Assembly (NCBI GenBank): GCA_028288725.1
Contig: JAQGIC010000008.1
Span: forward strand, 1 to 64,000
DNA: 64,000 nucleotides
DNA from: Rhodospirillales bacterium
Lineage (GTDB): Bacteria; Pseudomonadota; Alphaproteobacteria; ATCC43930; CGMCC-115725
Reading direction: 5' to 3'
Part shown: piece by piece, positions 61,209 through 64,000 of the stretch
Position numbering within the stretch: position 1 is the stretch's first letter
Layout of the letters: the number at the start of each line of letters is the position of its first letter
Made by a program: the position numbers and the translations under genes
The notes under the pieces: model-generated
Databases searched by the model: none
Told to the model about the DNA's origin: nothing
The model's input: only the letters and a program-made list of their open reading frames with translations

Positions 61209-61640
61209 TCACCGTCCCCGCTTCGCGGCCAGGATATCGGCGAAGAAGCCCCGGACGGTCTCGACCGCGCGCAACCCGTCATGCGCCATCCCGGCGACGA
61301 GATCGAATTGCACTGCGATGCCGGCCGCCACGAACGAGCGGCGCAGGTTGCCCGGCCGTTCCAGCCGGGTCTTGCCGGCGCCGTTGGCGCCGGGCGTCGA
61401 ATGCTTGCCGCCCTCGCGGTGGGTGATTTCCCAGGTTTCCAGATCGGCACCGCCGACGACCATCTACACCTGGACTTTCGCCATGGTATCCGGATCGACC
61501 GCGATGCCGAAGCGCGCCTGAACATCGCGCGTGCCGACCCACCAATCGCGCGTCAGATCCAATAGCGTGACGGAGCCCGGCGCCCCGATCGAGGCCGCCC
61601 AGAGCCGGTCCGGATGCAGCATCAGGAAGCGATGGGTTTT
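61209..61640 (-). pseudogene. alpha/beta-hydrolase C-terminal remnant with in-frame amber codon
   Basis: One minus-strand frame reads HRFLMLHPDRLWAASIGAPG, then a linker to KVQV, a TAG codon at 61464-61466, and directly MVVGGADLETWEITHR through to LAAKRGR and a stop. Both sides look like one PHB-depolymerase or dienelactone-hydrolase-like C-terminal half with a late GMAHDGL segment. The N-terminal half, including the nucleophile, is absent. The TAG may replace a CAG (Gln) codon. The track shows only the part after the TAG. Confidence 0.6.
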
Positions 61641-61653
61641 GGTGCCGGGTCTT

Positions 61654-61970
61654 CACGGCGTGGTGCTGACCTCAAGCGTGACGCGCGACCCGCCACAAGA
61701 CCCGGGCAGCGTCTTCGCGATCGATCTCAGCCGCATCACTCTGCCCACGCTCTTGATCAATCATCGCGACGATGGCTGCTTCGTGGCCGTCCCGGCCGAC
61801 GCCCCCCGGCTGCTGGAGGCCTTGTCCCGGGCGCCGGCCAAGCAGGCGCTGCTCTATGACGGGGCGCCCCCGGCCCGCACCAGGTGTGCGAAGCCCTGTC
61901 GGTCCACGGCTACTACGGCATCGAGCCCCAGGTCGTGATCGGTATCGCGGATTGGATTGCGCAGCATTGA
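61654..61970 (+). pseudogene. alpha/beta-hydrolase C-terminal remnant with frameshift
   Basis: The plus-strand frame LHGVVLTSSVTRD through LPTLLINHRDDGCFVAVPADAP to ALLYDGAPPA is the C-terminal half of a small lysophospholipase-like alpha/beta-hydrolase (Asp in HRDDG). Near 61880 the reading frame must shift to continue as VCEALSVHGYYGIEPQ and VIGIADWIAQH before the stop at 61968-61970; HGYYG would hold the catalytic His. The N-terminal half is missing. It abuts the opposite-strand remnant. Confidence 0.6.
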
Positions 61971-62064
61971 GCGCGGTATCCTTGTCGGCAACGCCGCCAA
62001 CCGGCTAGTCTGGCACGCCAAAAAACGGCCGACCGGCCGAATGATAAAAACAGGGAGGACCTCG

Positions 62065-63261
62065 ATGTCCGCATTCACCAAAGCCTTGACCATGGCTGGG
62101 CTTGGCCTGGCATTGCTGACGCCGCTCGACGCCGGAGCCGACCTGCTCGTCGTCGCCAATGACGAAAAGCTGGTCTGGGACGATGCCGGCAAGCCGGTCT
62201 ACAAGGCGCCGGGCAATGACACGGTCACGATCCTGGATCTGGCCAAGCCGGCGCGGCCGGTGACGATCGCGACGTTCAAGCTGGAGAACACCGTGATCGG
62301 CCCGCCGACCAATCTCGCCATCACGCCGGACCAGCATCTGGCGCTGGTCGCCAATTCGCTGCATTGGATCGATGACGGCGCCGGCGGCTGGAAGGGCGTG
62401 CCCGATACCAAGCTCTATGTCATCGACCTTGCCGCCAAGCCGGCAGTGCAAATGGCGACGATCGAGGTCGGCAAGCAGCCGTCGGGCCTCGCCATCAACC
62501 GCAAGGGCGACCTGTGCCTGATCGCCAACCGCGTCGACAATACCGTGAGCGTGCTGTCGATCTCGGGCAAGGAGGTGAAACTGATCGACACGGTGGCACT
62601 CGCCGCTGCCGGCGCGCCCAATGAACAGCTGGCAGCCATCGCGATCACGCCCGACGGCAAACAGGCGCTCGTGGTCAAGGCGGCAACCGGCAAGGTGGCG
62701 CTCCTGAAGATCGACGGGCAGAAGGTGACCTATGCCAATTACGACATGAACGTCGGCATCTTCCCCTACAACGTCAAGATCCCGCCCGGCGGCCAGATCG
62801 GCATCGTCAACGTCAACGGCAATGGCGGCGCGTCCGACGGCCAGGTCGACACGGTCGCGATCGTCGACATGAAGGCAAACCCGCCCCATGTGATTGATCA
62901 GGTCGTCGTTGGCGATGGACCCGAAGGCCTTGCGGTCAGCCCGACCGGCAAGCTCGCCGTCTCGGTCATCCTCGACGGCGCCGGCAACGTGCCCAAGGCC
63001 GCGTTCTTCCATCACGGCCATTCCTATCTCGCCATCCTGAAGCTCGACGGCAAGAAAGTGACCAAGGTCGGCGAGGCACCGGTCGGCCAGCTGGCCGAAG
63101 GCATCGCGTTCAGCGCCGACGGCAGATATCTCTACGTCGGCAACTATCTCGACGCCGATATCGCCGTGTTCAAGGTCGAGGGCACCAAGCTGACCAAGCT
63201 CGGCGCCAACCTCAGGACGCCGGGCCAGCATCCGGCGGCGATGCGGGGCAGCACGCCTTAA
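62065..63261 (+). CDS. periplasmic YVTN-type beta-propeller protein
   Basis: A 398 aa protein with a signal peptide (cut after GAGA) and repeated propeller blades: NDTVTILDLA, TNLAITPDQHLALVAN, VGKQPSGLAINRKGD, NTVSVLSISG, GDGPEGLAVSPTGK, AEGIAFSADGRYLYVGN. Such proteins act as periplasmic scaffolds or lactonase-like enzymes; no catalytic signature is evident. The start MSAFTKAL has a GGGAGGA ribosome binding site; the track start 36 codons upstream is rejected. Confidence 0.85.
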   Translation: MSAFTKALTMAGLGLALLTPLDAGADLLVVANDEKLVWDDAGKPVYKAPGNDTVTILDLAKPARPVTIATFKLENTVIGPPTNLAITPDQHLALVANSLHWIDDGAGGWKGVPDTKLYVIDLAAKPAVQMATIEVGKQPSGLAINRKGDLCLIANRVDNTVSVLSISGKEVKLIDTVALAAAGAPNEQLAAIAITPDGKQALVVKAATGKVALLKIDGQKVTYANYDMNVGIFPYNVKIPPGGQIGIVNVNGNGGASDGQVDTVAIVDMKANPPHVIDQVVVGDGPEGLAVSPTGKLAVSVILDGAGNVPKAAFFHHGHSYLAILKLDGKKVTKVGEAPVGQLAEGIAFSADGRYLYVGNYLDADIAVFKVEGTKLTKLGANLRTPGQHPAAMRGSTP

Positions 63262-63265
63262 ATCT

Positions 63266-63298
63266 CATCCCTCTCCCGCCGTTCGCGGGAAAGGGATG
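63266..63298. terminator. bidirectional terminator / REP-like hairpin
   Basis: CATCCCTCTCCCGC-CGTTC-GCGGGAAAGGGATG forms a long stem with one mismatch, between the ends of the convergent beta-propeller and ATPase genes. It shares CCCTCTCCCGC with the repeat at 5487-5583. Confidence 0.7.
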
Positions 63299-63302
63299 CC
63301 CG

Positions 63303-63929
63303 TCACGCGCCGAACTCGTCCAACACCGCCTGCGGCAGCGGTTCGTCGAAATCGTCGCCGAGTTCCGTCACGCCCCGCGCATTCGCCGGCGAGCGGGGGA
63401 TGACGTGTAAGATCCGCTGCACTCGCTCCATCACGCTTCCCGGTGCGATCCGGATGCAGCGATAGCCGAACGCGCGATAGGTCTCCTCATGGACCCGCTC
63501 GAAGCGCAACGCGTCTTCGAAGCTGATCCGCCGCGCCTCGGTCGCCGTGCAGAAACCCAGATTGTCGATGAAGAACACGTCGGCCTCATAGACGCGCTCG
63601 CGCTCGATCCGCGCCATCTCTTCAATCAACGAGATCGACGGTGAATAGCCCAGGAACAGAGCGAGCGCGTAGGTGCAGACCGGCGAGCGGTCGAAGAACT
63701 GCACAGGCGTCGGTAGGCCGGCCATGCGTTCCTGGCGCCGGCGCTGCAGCGTTGCGATCCGGTCGATGAAATCCGGTTGGCGCTAGGGTTCGGCGATGCC
63801 TTCGACTTGGTCGAGCGCAATGATATCGGTCGCCGCCTCCTCGACGACGGCGTGCCCCAGCACCTCCAGCCGGCGGACGATGGATGTCTTCCCGGCGCCG
63901 GGCGTGCCGGTCAGGATGTAGCGGCGCAT
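63303..63929 (-). pseudogene. AAA/NadR-like ATPase gene interrupted by an amber codon
   Basis: From the ATG of MRRYILTGTPGAGKTS (P-loop at residues 6-14) the frame is open through VVEEAATDIIALDQVEG to IAEP. A TAG follows at codon 49 (63783-63785). The same frame continues RQPDFIDRIATLQ to MAGLPTPVQFFDRSPVCTYALAL and on to the family C-terminus. The intact protein would be 208 aa. The track splits it and shows only the C-terminal part. A CAG (Gln) or TGG (Trp) to TAG change would explain it. Other explanations are a recent pseudogene or a sequencing error. Confidence 0.75.
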
Positions 63930-64000
63930 GGAGTTCCCTTTGCTCTGCGGGGACGGCGGAGTCCGACTGCACTTACGCCGCCAACGCGCCCCGCTCGTCG

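Noticed and set aside
61464-63785. Amber codon reassignment or pyrrolysine-like decoding
   Set aside because: TAG ends ordinary genes elsewhere in the window (SLT-SPOR protein, old yellow enzyme), so decay or sequence error is simpler.

Overview
The window is GC-rich, densely coded bacterial DNA. Gene content and order suggest an alphaproteobacterium of Rhodospirillales type. It has an aerobic (late cobalt insertion) cobalamin pathway, a Rhodobacter-like xdhABC with its own cysteine desulfurase, and short stress genes typical of alphaproteobacteria. The species cannot be named from the sequence alone. No rRNA, tRNA, CRISPR array, integrase or complete insertion sequence was recognised.

Region 1 (1-13.4 kb) is a cobalamin biosynthesis locus. 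cobG-cobH-cobIJ run rightward. cobW-cobN-cobO-cobL-cobE-cobM-cobK run leftward behind a cobalamin riboswitch, and cobB lies divergent at the left edge. Together they cover precorrin-2 to adenosyl-cobyrinate a,c-diamide except for cobF and the CobST chelatase partners, which are not in the window. Many junctions are 1-4 base overlaps, so translation is probably coupled.

Region 2 (13.5-44.3 kb) is dominated by purine acquisition and breakdown. After a flavin oxidoreductase, an EF-hand lipoprotein and a secreted hydrolase come a periplasmic nucleoside hydrolase, a cupin lipoprotein and two TonB-dependent receptors. A tightly overlapped operon follows (puuE-uraD-uraH-xdhA-xdhB-xdhC-guaD-nifS), running from hypoxanthine and guanine to allantoate. 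Only the urate-oxidising step is missing. A toxin-antitoxin pair and two LysR regulators surround adenine deaminase and AMP nucleosidase, next to an unassigned flavoprotein. The block ends with a BmpA-type nucleoside ABC importer.

The most interesting signal is not a gene. Both TonB receptors and the ABC importer carry a sigma-54 type -24/-12 promoter. Each is preceded by the same two-part palindromic site: TTGCCG-N3-CGGCAA, or a close variant, plus a GGCAG...CTGCC-like site about 32 bp closer to the promoter. The spacing is the same at the two receptors and differs at the importer by about 147 bp, close to 14 helical turns. The two receptors also share a conserved 5' leader element. This points to one sigma-54/enhancer-binding-protein regulon that couples outer-membrane and inner-membrane purine uptake.

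Region 3 (44.3-57.4 kb) is ordinary chromosomal content: glutathione peroxidase, a CBS protein, sulfate activation (cysD, cysNC), DUF427, a Pro/Ala-rich HTH protein, an SNF2-like ATPase, an SLT-SPOR lipoprotein, an old yellow enzyme, an MFS carrier and topoisomerase IB. A family of palindromic repeats sits at three gene ends.

Region 4 (57.4-64 kb) is a stress-associated set (DUF2934, DJ-1/PfpI, KGG-like, DUF2383) with back-to-back EcfG-like promoters. It then decays into remnants: two facing alpha/beta-hydrolase fragments and an ATPase gene interrupted by an amber codon, on either side of an intact beta-propeller protein.
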